Assembly: GCF_007991275.1 (NCBI RefSeq)
Contig: NZ_BJYA01000017.1
Coordinates: 31,114-95,113, forward strand
Length of the DNA: 64,000 nt
Direction: 5' to 3'
Source: Alkalibacillus haloalkaliphilus
GTDB taxonomy: Bacteria; Bacillota; Bacilli; Bacillales; Alkalibacillaceae
Position numbers and translations under genes: made by a program. Shown here piece after piece: positions 8,778 to 18,112 of this stretch. Under the pieces are notes generated by a model, which worked only from the letters and a program-made list of their open reading frames with translations, did not search any database and was not told the origin of the DNA. The stretch's first letter is position 1. Each line of letters opens with the position of its first letter.

Positions 8778-9614
8778 CTAGTACAGCTTACTCGCAATGT
8801 TTTTAGTAAGTTCCATTTTTATTTCTTCAGCATTCTCATAACGCTCAATTGCAATACCTGTACAAATTAAGTCAATTAAATAAAGTTGGGTAACTTTTGA
8901 GACGAGCGAGCCACTATCAAGAGGACTCTCTTTCGCTGATGACAATAATACAATATCTGCAAACTTAGTTAGCGGTGACTTAATATAATTAGTTAAGGCT
9001 ATTACTTTCGCACCTCTATTTTTAGCGATTTCAACAGAATCAATAATATCTTTGGTACTTCCTGTTAAGCTAATTGCTACTACAACTGTGTTCTCAGTCA
9101 TTGATGATGCTCGCATAACTTGAAAATGGGGGTCTGTAATGGCGCTAACATGTTTACCTATACGCATAAGTCGGTTTTCCATGTCTAACACTGCAATACC
9201 AGAAGACCCAACCCCGTATAGTACCACTTCATCTGAGTTATTAATCTCTTTAATCGCCATTTCTAACTCATCTTCATCTACCATATTGTAAGAATCCTCA
9301 ATTGCTTGAACCATATTTGATTTAATCTTAGCAGCATAAGTGTCTGACTCTGTGACCGTTGAATTTTTCAAAGAAATCTCCTGTGCGTACAAAAACTTAA
9401 AATCTTGAAACCCTTTAAAGCCTAACTTTCGAAAAAAACGTAGCACCGTTGCCTCAGCCACACCGCTCGATTCTGATAACTCTGTTAAAGAATAATACAA
9501 AACAGACTCACTGTTCTCTATAATATACTTATGAATTTTGTGCTCTGATTTTGTAAAGTTCTTCTTATACTGTTCCATAATAATAGAAGGTTTGACGTTT
9601 TGTTGGTTCTCCAT
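8778..9614 (-). CDS. RpiR/MurR-family transcriptional regulator (likely NanR)
   Basis: 278 aa. N-terminal HTH_6 domain (about 10-90; ESSGVAEATVLRFFRKLGFKGFQDFK) and C-terminal SIS sugar-phosphate isomerase domain (about 125-265; GVGSSGIAVLDMENRL). RpiR proteins in nan loci sense ManNAc-6-P or GlcNAc-6-P and usually repress uptake and breakdown genes. Its position inside the nan operon supports that role. Candidate operators are the shared GTTTCATTTTRTAA motifs near 13478 and 15281. Confidence 0.88.
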   Translation of the reverse strand: MENQQNVKPSIIMEQYKKNFTKSEHKIHKYIIENSESVLYYSLTELSESSGVAEATVLRFFRKLGFKGFQDFKFLYAQEISLKNSTVTESDTYAAKIKSNMVQAIEDSYNMVDEDELEMAIKEINNSDEVVLYGVGSSGIAVLDMENRLMRIGKHVSAITDPHFQVMRASSMTENTVVVAISLTGSTKDIIDSVEIAKNRGAKVIALTNYIKSPLTKFADIVLLSSAKESPLDSGSLVSKVTQLYLIDLICTGIAIERYENAEEIKMELTKNIASKLY

Positions 9615-9631
9615 TAAATTACCTCCGATCC

Positions 9632-10534
9632 CTAGTAATATTGGTTTAGATAGTGTTTCGCGGCACCGATTAAGTTCGAATCATTACCGAAACGACTACA
9701 CACTACATCTAGTTTAGTTTTATGATTATGTAATAACTTCTTCTCTAGTTTACCCTGAATACGACTAGATAAAAACTCTCCTTGGGCGGAAATAGCTCCA
9801 CCAATTATAACTCTATTAGGATTGATCACATGAATAATACTGGCTAAACCTAAAGCTACATTCTCAAGCCAATCCTCATATATTTGCTGCTCCTGTTGAC
9901 TACCTGCTTTTAACCTATCGAAAAAATCTTCTAAGTCTGTATCAGTATTATAATAATCCGACACCGCACGCTTTAGAGCTAATGTAGATGCATACTGTTC
10001 ATAACAGCCATATTGTCCACACGTACAAGTTCTACCATTTGGATACAATAAAATATGTCCAAACTCTCCTGCAGAAAAACGAGAACCCGTATACAGTTGA
10101 CCATCTGTATAAGCTGCACCACCAATTCCAGTTCCTAAAGCTATACAGATAAAATTACCGACATCTTGCGCAGCTCCATACCAAGACTCTGCAATAGCCA
10201 TACTGTTCACATCATTTTCAACAGAAACATTTAGGCCAACTGCTTCACGTAAGCGCTCCGCCACATTAATACCAGTATAATTCGGGATGTTGTCAGTTGC
10301 ATAAACAATCTCACCGGTTTGCGAGTTTACTTGTCCAGCCGTACTAACTCCCAAACCATCTAATGGCCATTGTTCAATTAGCTTATGACTTAATTCAATC
10401 AGTTTCTCTATAATATATTCCCCACCCTGTTTAGCTTCAGTAGGTTCCTGAAATTTAGAGATCACCTCACCATTTTCATTGACCACTCCATATTTTATTG
10501 AAGTACCGCCAATATCAAACACTCCTATGAACAC
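9632..10534 (-). CDS. nanK: ROK-family kinase, probable N-acetylmannosamine kinase
   Basis: 300 aa. ATP-binding DIGGTSIKYGV at 7-17, catalytic Asp in VENDVNSMA, and the ROK zinc site CTCGQYGCYEQ near 165-175. ROK kinases include glucokinase, GlcNAc kinase and ManNAc kinase. The location between the TRAP transporter and the regulator in a locus with nanA and nanE points to ManNAc kinase (ManNAc to ManNAc-6-P). Substrate is inferred from context only. Confidence 0.82.
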   Translation of the reverse strand: MFIGVFDIGGTSIKYGVVNENGEVISKFQEPTEAKQGGEYIIEKLIELSHKLIEQWPLDGLGVSTAGQVNSQTGEIVYATDNIPNYTGINVAERLREAVGLNVSVENDVNSMAIAESWYGAAQDVGNFICIALGTGIGGAAYTDGQLYTGSRFSAGEFGHILLYPNGRTCTCGQYGCYEQYASTLALKRAVSDYYNTDTDLEDFFDRLKAGSQQEQQIYEDWLENVALGLASIIHVINPNRVIIGGAISAQGEFLSSRIQGKLEKKLLHNHKTKLDVVCSRFGNDSNLIGAAKHYLNQYY

Positions 10535-10606
10535 GCAATCACCTCACGACTATGATTGAAAAAGAGAAAAACCTAAGCACAAATGCGAAGGCTTTTCTCT
10601 ATAAAG

Positions 10607-11887
10607 CTATCGTCCGACCAAGTCTGGTAAGAATAAGACGATCTCTGGGAAGATTGTAATTAAAACCAATGTTATTAACAGCGGTATTAGGAATGGTAGA
10701 ACACCTCTTGTGATAACATGTACCGGTATGTCTCCAACTTTCGATACAACGAATATTGCCATCCCCATCGGCGGTGTTAAAATACCAATCATTAAGTTCA
10801 GTATCACGATAATACCAAAGTGTACTGGATCTACACCTACTGCCGTAACAACAGGAACCAATATAGGAATCAGCAAAATCAGTAATGCTAATGACTCTAT
10901 AAAGATTCCTAAAAAGATTAATAGAACATTAATCATTAAAAGCAATAAGATAGGGTTTTCCGTTACATTTAAAAAGAAATCAGCAATTGAAACAGCAATG
11001 CGTTCATATGCAATCATCTGCCCAAAAAATTCAACAGCCATAATCATTAAAACTGCCACACCAGTAAGTTTTAATGAGTAGACAACATTATCATAAAACT
11101 TTTTAAAAGTAAGTTCTCGATAAACGAAGAACCCTAAAAACATTGCATATAACGTTGCCATTACTGCAGCCTCGGTAGGAGTAAACTGTCCTGAAAAGAT
11201 CCCTCCAATTATAAGAATAGGAGTTAGCAACGCCCAAATTGCACGGTAAAAAGCGTACGCTCTCTGTTTAAATGTCGCCTTCTCTTCTTTTGGAAAATCA
11301 CGCTTTTTAGCAAATATGTAAGCAACAACCATTAAAGTTGCAGCCATCAGTATTCCCGGAACAAGCCCTGCTAAAAACAATCTAGCAATCGACTGCTCTG
11401 ATACTACACCATATATGATCAATGGAATACTTGGTGGTAAGATTGGGCCAATGATAGCCGAAGCAGCCGTTAAGCCACCAGCATAGTCATCATCATACTT
11501 AGCATCACGCATCGACTTAATCTCTAACTGACCTAGTCCTCCAGCGTCTGCCAAAGCAGATCCACTCATACCTGAAAAGAGTAAACTAGCTGATATATTA
11601 ACATGACCTAGACCACCTTTAAAGTGACCGACAATCGTTCTGGCAAAATCGAATATCCTTTGAGTAATACCTGAAGAATTCATTAAGGTTCCAGTTAAAA
11701 TAAAAAACGGAACCGCTAGTAGTGAAAACACATCAATACTAGTAATTAATCTAGCTGATGAAAATGTGAGTAAACCTAATTCATTGGTGATGAAATAAAT
11801 GAATGTTACAACTAAAAGAGTAAAACCAACAGGCATCCCAATAAACAGCAATATTAGCCATAGGATAATAATTAGAAATACATCCAT
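10607..11887 (-). CDS. siaM: TRAP transporter large permease (DctM/SiaM)
   Basis: 426 aa, about 12 hydrophobic segments from the first residues to the C-terminus; typical DctM length. Motifs GMPVGFTLL, SASLLFSGMSGSALADAGGLGQ and ASAIIGPILPPSIPLIIYG match the family. It forms the sodium-driven translocation pore together with the small subunit encoded immediately upstream (1 bp gap). Sialic acid as substrate is inferred from nanA/nanE/sialidase in the same locus. Confidence 0.9.
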   Translation of the reverse strand: MDVFLIIILWLILLFIGMPVGFTLLVVTFIYFITNELGLLTFSSARLITSIDVFSLLAVPFFILTGTLMNSSGITQRIFDFARTIVGHFKGGLGHVNISASLLFSGMSGSALADAGGLGQLEIKSMRDAKYDDDYAGGLTAASAIIGPILPPSIPLIIYGVVSEQSIARLFLAGLVPGILMAATLMVVAYIFAKKRDFPKEEKATFKQRAYAFYRAIWALLTPILIIGGIFSGQFTPTEAAVMATLYAMFLGFFVYRELTFKKFYDNVVYSLKLTGVAVLMIMAVEFFGQMIAYERIAVSIADFFLNVTENPILLLLMINVLLIFLGIFIESLALLILLIPILVPVVTAVGVDPVHFGIIVILNLMIGILTPPMGMAIFVVSKVGDIPVHVITRGVLPFLIPLLITLVLITIFPEIVLFLPDLVGR

Positions 11888-12364
11888 TTATTCCACCCCC
11901 TCATTATTTTTGACACGTTTTACTTCTCTTTCTATTAATCTATAAAGCATTAATGTTCCGAGTAATGGTAGTGCCATAAACATATAAACATACGATATGT
12001 TTAACGAAACAATCTCAACTGGAATTCGTCGGATTGAGATAATAACACCGACATAAATGATTAATAATAATACGATTGAAATACAAGTTTGGAAGAAATA
12101 ATGCAACCATACCTTTACCTTCCTTGGAAACTTGTTATAAAAGTAATCAATTCTTACATGACCATCGTCTTTTATTTCTGAAGAAACAGCTAAATAAGCT
12201 ACATATACAAAAAGGAACCTGGCCAGTTGCTCAGACCAGGTTAATGGACTATCGAGAATAGTTCTCGAAAAGACCTGAGCAACTAAAACCAAGAACGTTA
12301 TAATAAGCAAGGTCCCTCCAACTATTTCTTCAAAATTCCGAAAGAACTTCTTCATTGGATTCAC
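11888..12364 (-). CDS. siaQ: TRAP transporter small permease (DctQ/SiaQ)
   Basis: 158 aa with four membrane segments (about 15-35, 48-66, 87-110 and 128-148); the motif TWSEQLARFLFVYVAYL is typical of DctQ. Partner of the large permease. It lies between siaP (15 bp away) and siaM, the usual order P-Q-M. Confidence 0.88.
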   Translation of the reverse strand: MNPMKKFFRNFEEIVGGTLLIITFLVLVAQVFSRTILDSPLTWSEQLARFLFVYVAYLAVSSEIKDDGHVRIDYFYNKFPRKVKVWLHYFFQTCISIVLLLIIYVGVIISIRRIPVEIVSLNISYVYMFMALPLLGTLMLYRLIEREVKRVKNNEGVE

Positions 12365-12379
12365 CTAATTCTAATGAAA

Positions 12380-13372
12380 TTATCTTGCTGAATCGATCTC
12401 ATCTAAATACTGTTCTCCACCTTCTTCAATATCCTCTAAATACTTCGGGTAAGCCTCTTCTAAAGCTTCTCTGAATTCATCTAAATCAGGTTCTGTAACA
12501 GTTACACCCTCTTCTTCAAATTTAGAGACAAGCTCAGCTTCTTCATCATAGAACAACTGTGTATGAACCTCTGCTGCATGCTCAAGTCCATCTAGTAAAA
12601 TTTGTTGTAAGTCTTCTGGCATCTCATCAAACTTTTCTTTACTTACAACATAGTTATTATCATTTACAACGTGGTTTGTTAAAGCAAGATAGTCCTGAAC
12701 TTCATAGAACGCTTGAGCGTCAATAGTTGACAGTGGATTTTCCTGGCCATCAACAGAATTCGTCTCTAATGCTAAGTATACTTCTGTGAATGCCATAGGA
12801 GTTGGTGAAGCACCCGTATAACTTGCATAATCTAATAATGTATCAGCCTCTGGAACACGTAAGGACAATCCTTCCATGTCACTTAATGACTCAATTGGAC
12901 GGTTTGAAGTTGTTTGACGAGTTCCATTGTAAGCAGTTGCCCCAATCATCCAGTTGTGCTCCTCTTCCAGTTCCGCTTGCAGTCCTTGCCCATAATCAGT
13001 TTCATGGATTACTCGACTCAAGTGATCAAAGTCATCAACAATGTACGGCAAACCTAAAAGAGATGCACGTGGCAGCCAAATACCAAAACGACCAGCTTCA
13101 GCAAGCGTAAGGTCAAGTTCATTCTCTCTTACTTGCTCCAACATTTGACGATCGTCACCTAATTGAGAATCTGGATAAATTGTTAACTCAATTTGACCGT
13201 CACTTTCCTCTTCTAAATACTCTTTTAATGCCTCTGCTGCTTCATACTCATTTTGTGCTGTACCAGCAACCATACCGTAACGTAGCTCATATGAATCACT
13301 CGCTTCATCACAAGCTGCTAGCACTATCATTAGTACTAATAAGCTACCTAACAACAACAACTTTCCTCGCAT
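12380..13372 (-). CDS. siaP: TRAP transporter substrate-binding lipoprotein (DctP/SiaP)
   Basis: 330 aa. The lipoprotein signal ends in the lipobox VLAAC (about residues 17-21), expected because Gram-positives lack a periplasm. The DctP fold follows; the segment GLSLRVPEADTLLDYASYTGASPTPM contains the conserved Arg that binds the ligand carboxylate. The C-terminus is very acidic. Start supported by RBS AAAGGGGA. A 200-bp gap separates it from nanA upstream, so it may have its own promoter. Confidence 0.9.
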   Translation of the reverse strand: MRGKLLLLGSLLVLMIVLAACDEASDSYELRYGMVAGTAQNEYEAAEALKEYLEEESDGQIELTIYPDSQLGDDRQMLEQVRENELDLTLAEAGRFGIWLPRASLLGLPYIVDDFDHLSRVIHETDYGQGLQAELEEEHNWMIGATAYNGTRQTTSNRPIESLSDMEGLSLRVPEADTLLDYASYTGASPTPMAFTEVYLALETNSVDGQENPLSTIDAQAFYEVQDYLALTNHVVNDNNYVVSKEKFDEMPEDLQQILLDGLEHAAEVHTQLFYDEEAELVSKFEEEGVTVTEPDLDEFREALEEAYPKYLEDIEEGGEQYLDEIDSAR

Positions 13373-13477
13373 AATTTAATCCCCTTTCAATAATCGAAAT
13401 ATTAAGAATTCTTTATTTAAAGACAATCTGTTGGTGAACAAAATTATAGATTCATAGATTCGTGCTTAATTAAAGCG

Positions 13478-13491
13478 GTTTCATTTTGTAA
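13478..13491 (-). promoter_or_regulatory. Candidate operator upstream of siaP
   Basis: GTTTCATTTTGTAA on the plus strand, in the siaP-nanA gap. A copy with one mismatch (GTTTCATTTTATAA) lies at 15281-15294 between nanE and the sialidase gene. A shared motif in two promoter regions of one pathway makes it a candidate site for the locus RpiR regulator. No binding is shown. Confidence 0.35.
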
Positions 13492-13573
13492 AAGATAACA
13501 CTTTTGAACATGTACTGTCAAATTATAATAATAAATGATTAACTACTATCATTTTATAAATTCCCTTAACGAA

Positions 13574-14443
13574 TTATACCAAATACTTATTTACAATTTG
13601 TTCAGCTCTTTCTTTCCCTTCAGGCGACAATGCATTCATTGGTTTGCGACACTCTCCTGCTTGAACTCCTTTTACCTTCAATATTTGTTTTAACGTTTGA
13701 TACAAACCATTATCCAACACTTCAGCAATTAAATCATTGGTCTGTTTCTGTTTGCTCCTTGCTTCATTAATATTACCAGCTTGGGCATCCGTTAAGATTT
13801 CTTTTGCCATTTTTCCATTTACATTAAAAGTACTACCAATAGCACCATCAATCCCTAGTACACTTGCTGATAACAACATTTCATCAAAACCAGAGTAAAT
13901 TAACTGATCCGGATATGCATGTCTTAGTCTTTCAAGTAAGAAAAAGTCAGGCGCAGTGAATTTAACACCAATTACATGCTCTAATTTAAATAATTCACCG
14001 AATTGTTCCAAGCTCATATTTACACCTGTCAAAGCGGGAATAGAATAAACCACTAAAGGGAATTCAACCTGATTAACTAAAGTAGAATAGTAGTTTTTAA
14101 CTTCATCAAAATTAAATTTGTAGTAATACGGTGTCACCGCTGACATCGCATCATAACCTAATTCTTTAACATAATGTCCCAACTCTACTGACTCATCAAT
14201 ATTAAGTGAGCCGATTTGTCCAATTAACTGTGCCTCATCTCCCACTTCATCTTTTACAACTTGAAAGATCTCTTTCTTTTGTTCAGTGGAAATTAAAAAA
14301 TTTTCACCAGTGCTTCCATTGACGTATAGACCATCAACACCACACTCATCTAAGTTGTAACGCACTATTTCCCTTAAACCTTTTTCATTAACGTTTCCTT
14401 TGTCATCAAACGAACAAAGTAAAGCTGAAAATACACCTTTCAT
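13574..14443 (-). CDS. nanA: N-acetylneuraminate lyase
   Basis: 289 aa DapA-type (beta/alpha)8 barrel. NGSTGENFLIS matches the NAL carboxylate-binding loop, VVYSIPALTG carries the proton-transfer Tyr, and GVKFTAPDF holds the Schiff-base Lys. The GSTGE and KFTA pair favours NanA over dihydrodipicolinate synthase. It splits Neu5Ac to pyruvate and ManNAc in the cytoplasm. Its start overlaps the nanE stop by 4 bp, so the two are translationally coupled. Confidence 0.93.
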   Translation of the reverse strand: MKGVFSALLCSFDDKGNVNEKGLREIVRYNLDECGVDGLYVNGSTGENFLISTEQKKEIFQVVKDEVGDEAQLIGQIGSLNIDESVELGHYVKELGYDAMSAVTPYYYKFNFDEVKNYYSTLVNQVEFPLVVYSIPALTGVNMSLEQFGELFKLEHVIGVKFTAPDFFLLERLRHAYPDQLIYSGFDEMLLSASVLGIDGAIGSTFNVNGKMAKEILTDAQAGNINEARSKQKQTNDLIAEVLDNGLYQTLKQILKVKGVQAGECRKPMNALSPEGKERAEQIVNKYLV

Positions 14444-15150
14444 AAGGCTCCCCCTTTCTTCGAGTCAATTTGTTCATCTTGTAATTGATTCATTCTAGCT
14501 GAAAACTTTTCTGTAATAACTTGAGGTCGAGTAATTGCGCTGCCAACTACAACTGCATGTGCCCCTAATTGTAGCGCGTCTTTTGCTTTTTCAGGTGTAT
14601 CAATATTGCCTTCAGCAATAATTGGTGTACTTAACCGACCGACTAACTCTTCTACTAATTGCAATGGTTTTACACCTTTTGAATATGGAGTATAGCCGAC
14701 AAGTGTGGTCGCAATTACATCCACTCCAGCTTCCTCAGCGTTCGCACCTTCTTCAAACGTTGATACATCGGCCATAAACAACTGATCTGGAAACTGACAC
14801 TTTACATCATGAAAAAAAGTTTTAAAACTTTGACCATTAGGACGGGAATGTTTAGTTGCATCTAATGCAATAACATCCACTCCTTCTTCATATAACGATT
14901 TAACTTCATCAAGAGTAGGTGTAATAAATACTGAGCTATTCGTGCAATTTCTCTTAATGATTCCAATGATCGGTAAGTCAACCTCACGCTTAATCGACTG
15001 AATATCGCTTACTGTATTTGCACGAATTCCAGCAGCGCCACCCATTTGCGCAGCCAAAGCCATCTTTCCCATTATGTAAGAGTCATGAAGTGGTTCATCC
15101 TCCAGTGCCTGACACGATACAATTAACTGATTTTTAATTTTTTCTAACAT
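14440..15150 (-). CDS. nanE: N-acetylmannosamine-6-phosphate 2-epimerase
   Basis: 236 aa TIM barrel. GAAGIRANTVSDI, LPIIGIIKR and the phosphate-binding IAEGNIDTPEKA with VVVGSAITRP are NanE signatures. It turns ManNAc-6-P into GlcNAc-6-P after NanK. First gene of the catabolic operon, divergent from the sialidase. AAGGGG 9 nt upstream is the likely RBS; the nearer AAGGAG directly abuts the ATG and is too close to use. Confidence 0.93.
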   Translation of the reverse strand: MLEKIKNQLIVSCQALEDEPLHDSYIMGKMALAAQMGGAAGIRANTVSDIQSIKREVDLPIIGIIKRNCTNSSVFITPTLDEVKSLYEEGVDVIALDATKHSRPNGQSFKTFFHDVKCQFPDQLFMADVSTFEEGANAEEAGVDVIATTLVGYTPYSKGVKPLQLVEELVGRLSTPIIAEGNIDTPEKAKDALQLGAHAVVVGSAITRPQVITEKFSARMNQLQDEQIDSKKGGAL

Positions 15151-15280
15151 CTCCTTAAACCCCTTATGCCCGATTAAACCCGATTGATAGTTTAAATAAA
15201 CTCACCACTTGGTAGTAGAAAGTCAAAGTTCTAAAAGTGCTTGATAACTGAAAACTAATAGTCACAACTTTGATAATGTA

Positions 15281-15294
15281 GTTTCATTTTATAA
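15281..15294. promoter_or_regulatory. Candidate operator between nanE and the sialidase gene
   Basis: GTTTCATTTTATAA, followed by ATATAAAATTGACAG so that ATTTTATAATATAAAAT forms a near palindrome. It matches 13478-13491 with one mismatch. It sits in the 252-bp divergent gap and could control both nanE and the sialidase. Confidence 0.4.
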
Positions 15295-15402
15295 TATAAA
15301 ATTGACAGTTTCAAGTCATAATGTTATTATTTTTTTGAAAATTCTTTTAAATGGGTGCTGAGAGTAGTAGCGGATCTTGTCATTTCAAAGGAGGAAATGA
15401 AA

Positions 15403-17817
15403 ATGATGTTAAAAGGATTACTACCAACTTTGTTTTTGACAGCTTTGTTTTTATTATTTACTTCACCAGGTGCATTTGCAGAAGAGATAGAAGAAGAGAA
15501 AGAACCTATTCTTCATGTAGAAAATGAAGAAATTAGTGGTGGGTACTTCACAGATCTCAATCACAAGATTGATGAGTTGAAAGAACTTGATCAGGGGACA
15601 ATTATTGTACGTTTCCGTCATGAAGGCTCATCTTTTCAATCGTTATTCTCTTTAAGTAACAACAATTTTCCAAATGGACACTTCCACTTGTATGTATCTC
15701 CTTCAGCTATTGGTAGCGAAAACCGCTATCAAGCACCTGGAGAACCTCAAACTAACACTCACATTTCACAATCTCTAACGTTAGAAAATGACTACGTTCA
15801 CACTTTAGCAATGGTTGTCGATCAAGAAGAGGGCTATAAATATTATTTAAACGGCGAACTTGTACTTGAGGATACTACGTCATCAGTCCAGTTTTTAAAT
15901 AACATCTATGAACCTAACAGTGCACAACTCGGGCGTACAGAACGTGCTGCGGGAGGTAACCAATACACATTCCATGGAGATATAGACTTCGCTACAGTTT
16001 ATGGTGAGCCGCTTCAAGAAGATTACTTAGTTGAATTAACTGGAGAAACAGCCCGTGAGTCATTAGAAAACCCTTTACCTGATGATGCTATGGTTACTGA
16101 CCCATACAATGTGTTTTATCCAGGATTTATGGATTCTAATAACTACAGAATTCCAGCTTTATTCTACACTGAGAAAGGAACATTAATCGCCGGAATTGAC
16201 CGTCGAGTTGAAAGTGGTGCAGATTCACCAAACGACATACACTCCGCAATTCGCAGAAGTTATGATCAAGGTGAAACTTGGGAAGATGAAGGTATCATAA
16301 TTAACGCATACCCTGATGATGCCTCTAATATTGATCTTGCCTTTACCCAAGATAACTCTAATGAAAGAATCTTTGCATTAGTAGATGGATTCCCTCACGG
16401 TGCTGGTCTAATGGGCGGATTTGGTAACAACGCTTACCCTGGTACTGGTTACACTACTGTTAATGGTGAGGATTACATGTTTTTATTAGATGAAGATGAA
16501 AACGAATACACAATCCGTGAAGAAGGTATAGTTTATGACGGTGAGGGTAACCCAACTAGTTACAAGGTTGATGAAAATCGGGACCTATATTTGGACGGAG
16601 AAAAAATTGATAACATCTTTAGTGAAACAACGCCTTTGAAACCTTACAAAACTTCATATTTAGAGTTATACCATAGTGATGATGAAGGGGATAACTGGAC
16701 AGGACCAATTGACCTTAACCCTGAAACAAAGGAAGAGTGGATGATATTCTTAGGTGTTGGCCCAGGGAATGGTATTCAATTATCTGAAGGGGAACATGAA
16801 GGAAGAATTATATTCCCAGTTTATTTTATTAATGAGAATTTACGTCAGGCTAGCGCTGTTGTATACAGTGATGACGGCGGAGAAACTTGGCAACGTGGAG
16901 AGTCGCCTAATCAGGGGCGTGTTGTTGATGGTAATGTCTTAGATGAACGTTATTTTGATAGTCCGAACCATGAAATCACAGAAGCACAAGTTGTTGAAAT
17001 GCCTGACGGTCAACTAAAAATGTTCATGCGCAACTACTCTGGCTATGCTCAAGTTGCCACAAGTTATGATGGCGGGGAAACATGGGATTCAGAAGTTATA
17101 ACCGAAACTGACCTTGTTGCACCATATAGCCAAATGTCTGCTATTCGATACGATGGTCAAATTGATGGAAAAGATGCTGTTATTTTTTCAAGTGCCAATG
17201 ACCACACGAGCAGAATTAATGGTACCGTTCGCGTCGGATTAATAGAAGAAAACGGTCCTTTAGAAAACGGTTTTACAGACTACTCCTTTGATTGGAAGTA
17301 TGAACAGTTAGTTAAAGAAGGCCATTATGGTTATTCAAGCCTTACTAATTTACCTGATGGTGAGCTTGGACTATTTTATGAAGGAACTCCAAATACAGTT
17401 ATGGACTTCATTAAATTTAACACTGATTTCCTAAAATGGGAACGTCACATTGAAGAACCAACACCAGAGCTTATAAATTACACTCACTTAAAACAAGAGC
17501 CGAACGTATACCGCAAAGGAGACAGTGTGAAAGTCGAATTAGAATTTGACGACTTTGTAGTTCTAATGGGCGATCAGACACTCAAAGGAGAAATAGACGG
17601 CCACGCTATTAAATTTAATTTAGTCGAAAGTAACAACTCATCATTTACTTTTGAAGCTACACTTCCAGACTTAAAGCCTAGAGCCTATGACTTAAACCTA
17701 GAGTTCAGTTCTGATTTAACCATATATAACAAGTATGGCAAGTTACTAGATACCGTGTACCTGCACTTTGATTCATCAGAGAAAATTAAAGTAACAGCAG
17801 GTAACCATAACGAATAA
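15403..17817 (+). CDS. Secreted sialidase (GH33) with N-terminal lectin-like domain
   Basis: About 804 aa. I start at ATG 15403, which has AAGGAGG 8 nt upstream and gives a clean signal peptide (MMLKGLLPTLFLTALFLL...AFA); an in-frame GTG at 15355 lacks an RBS. A concanavalin/laminin-G-like domain (about 45-215, with FHLYVSP and HTLAMVVDQ) precedes the sialidase propeller (about 230-690). YRIP (in NNYRIPALFY) provides the first Arg of the triad, and four Asp boxes are visible: SYDQGETW, SDDEGDNW, SDDGGETW and SYDGGETW. It releases sialic acid from host or environmental glycans to feed the adjacent uptake and catabolic genes. Confidence 0.92.
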   Translation: MMLKGLLPTLFLTALFLLFTSPGAFAEEIEEEKEPILHVENEEISGGYFTDLNHKIDELKELDQGTIIVRFRHEGSSFQSLFSLSNNNFPNGHFHLYVSPSAIGSENRYQAPGEPQTNTHISQSLTLENDYVHTLAMVVDQEEGYKYYLNGELVLEDTTSSVQFLNNIYEPNSAQLGRTERAAGGNQYTFHGDIDFATVYGEPLQEDYLVELTGETARESLENPLPDDAMVTDPYNVFYPGFMDSNNYRIPALFYTEKGTLIAGIDRRVESGADSPNDIHSAIRRSYDQGETWEDEGIIINAYPDDASNIDLAFTQDNSNERIFALVDGFPHGAGLMGGFGNNAYPGTGYTTVNGEDYMFLLDEDENEYTIREEGIVYDGEGNPTSYKVDENRDLYLDGEKIDNIFSETTPLKPYKTSYLELYHSDDEGDNWTGPIDLNPETKEEWMIFLGVGPGNGIQLSEGEHEGRIIFPVYFINENLRQASAVVYSDDGGETWQRGESPNQGRVVDGNVLDERYFDSPNHEITEAQVVEMPDGQLKMFMRNYSGYAQVATSYDGGETWDSEVITETDLVAPYSQMSAIRYDGQIDGKDAVIFSSANDHTSRINGTVRVGLIEENGPLENGFTDYSFDWKYEQLVKEGHYGYSSLTNLPDGELGLFYEGTPNTVMDFIKFNTDFLKWERHIEEPTPELINYTHLKQEPNVYRKGDSVKVELEFDDFVVLMGDQTLKGEIDGHAIKFNLVESNNSSFTFEATLPDLKPRAYDLNLEFSSDLTIYNKYGKLLDTVYLHFDSSEKIKVTAGNHNE

Positions 17818-17833
17818 CCCCCCCTATTTTTGG

Positions 17834-17872
17834 AGATTCCACTTAGCTTAGAGGTTAGGTGGAATCTTTTTT
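17834..17872 (+). terminator. Terminator after the sialidase gene
   Basis: AGATTCCAC (17834-17842) pairs with GTGGAATCT (17859-17867), followed by TTTTT. A type A repeat begins 15 bp later. Confidence 0.8.
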
Positions 17873-17886
17873 GCTTATGTTTTCTA

Positions 17887-18022
17887 GGAATTCGGCGTTC
17901 GCCGGATTCCAAGGTGTTTTCGTCGGAAAAGTTAAATTTTCGCCGGATTATTCGGAAAATCGCCGGAATATCGAGATTTTCGCCGGATTATCACCGGGTT
18001 TCGCTGATAATCCAGATAATGG
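17887..18022 (+). repeat. Type A intergenic element (copy 3)
   Basis: Unit starts at 17899, 17920, 17940, 17960 and 17980 and end unit at 18001 (to ATAATGG, 18022). First and last steps are 21 bp, others 20. It lies between two genes of the same direction, after the sialidase terminator and before the NERD promoter. Confidence 0.85.
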
Positions 18023-18049
18023 AATAGCAAACTACCTCGAATTAAAATC

Positions 18050-18079
18050 TAGACACGAACGTACATTCTGTTATATAAT
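18050..18079 (+). promoter_or_regulatory. Sigma-A-like promoter of the first NERD gene
   Basis: TAGACA (18050-18055), 18-bp spacer, TATAAT (18074-18079), then RBS AAAGGAG and ATG at 18113. It begins 28 bp after the end of the type A element. Confidence 0.6.
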
Positions 18080-18112
18080 AAGAGTGTCCCTAATAGAAAA
18101 GGAGACTGATCG

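Noticed and set aside
15355..15402. GTG start of the sialidase
   Set aside because: No RBS, and it would place charged residues before the signal peptide; the AAGGAGG lies inside this stretch and serves ATG 15403.
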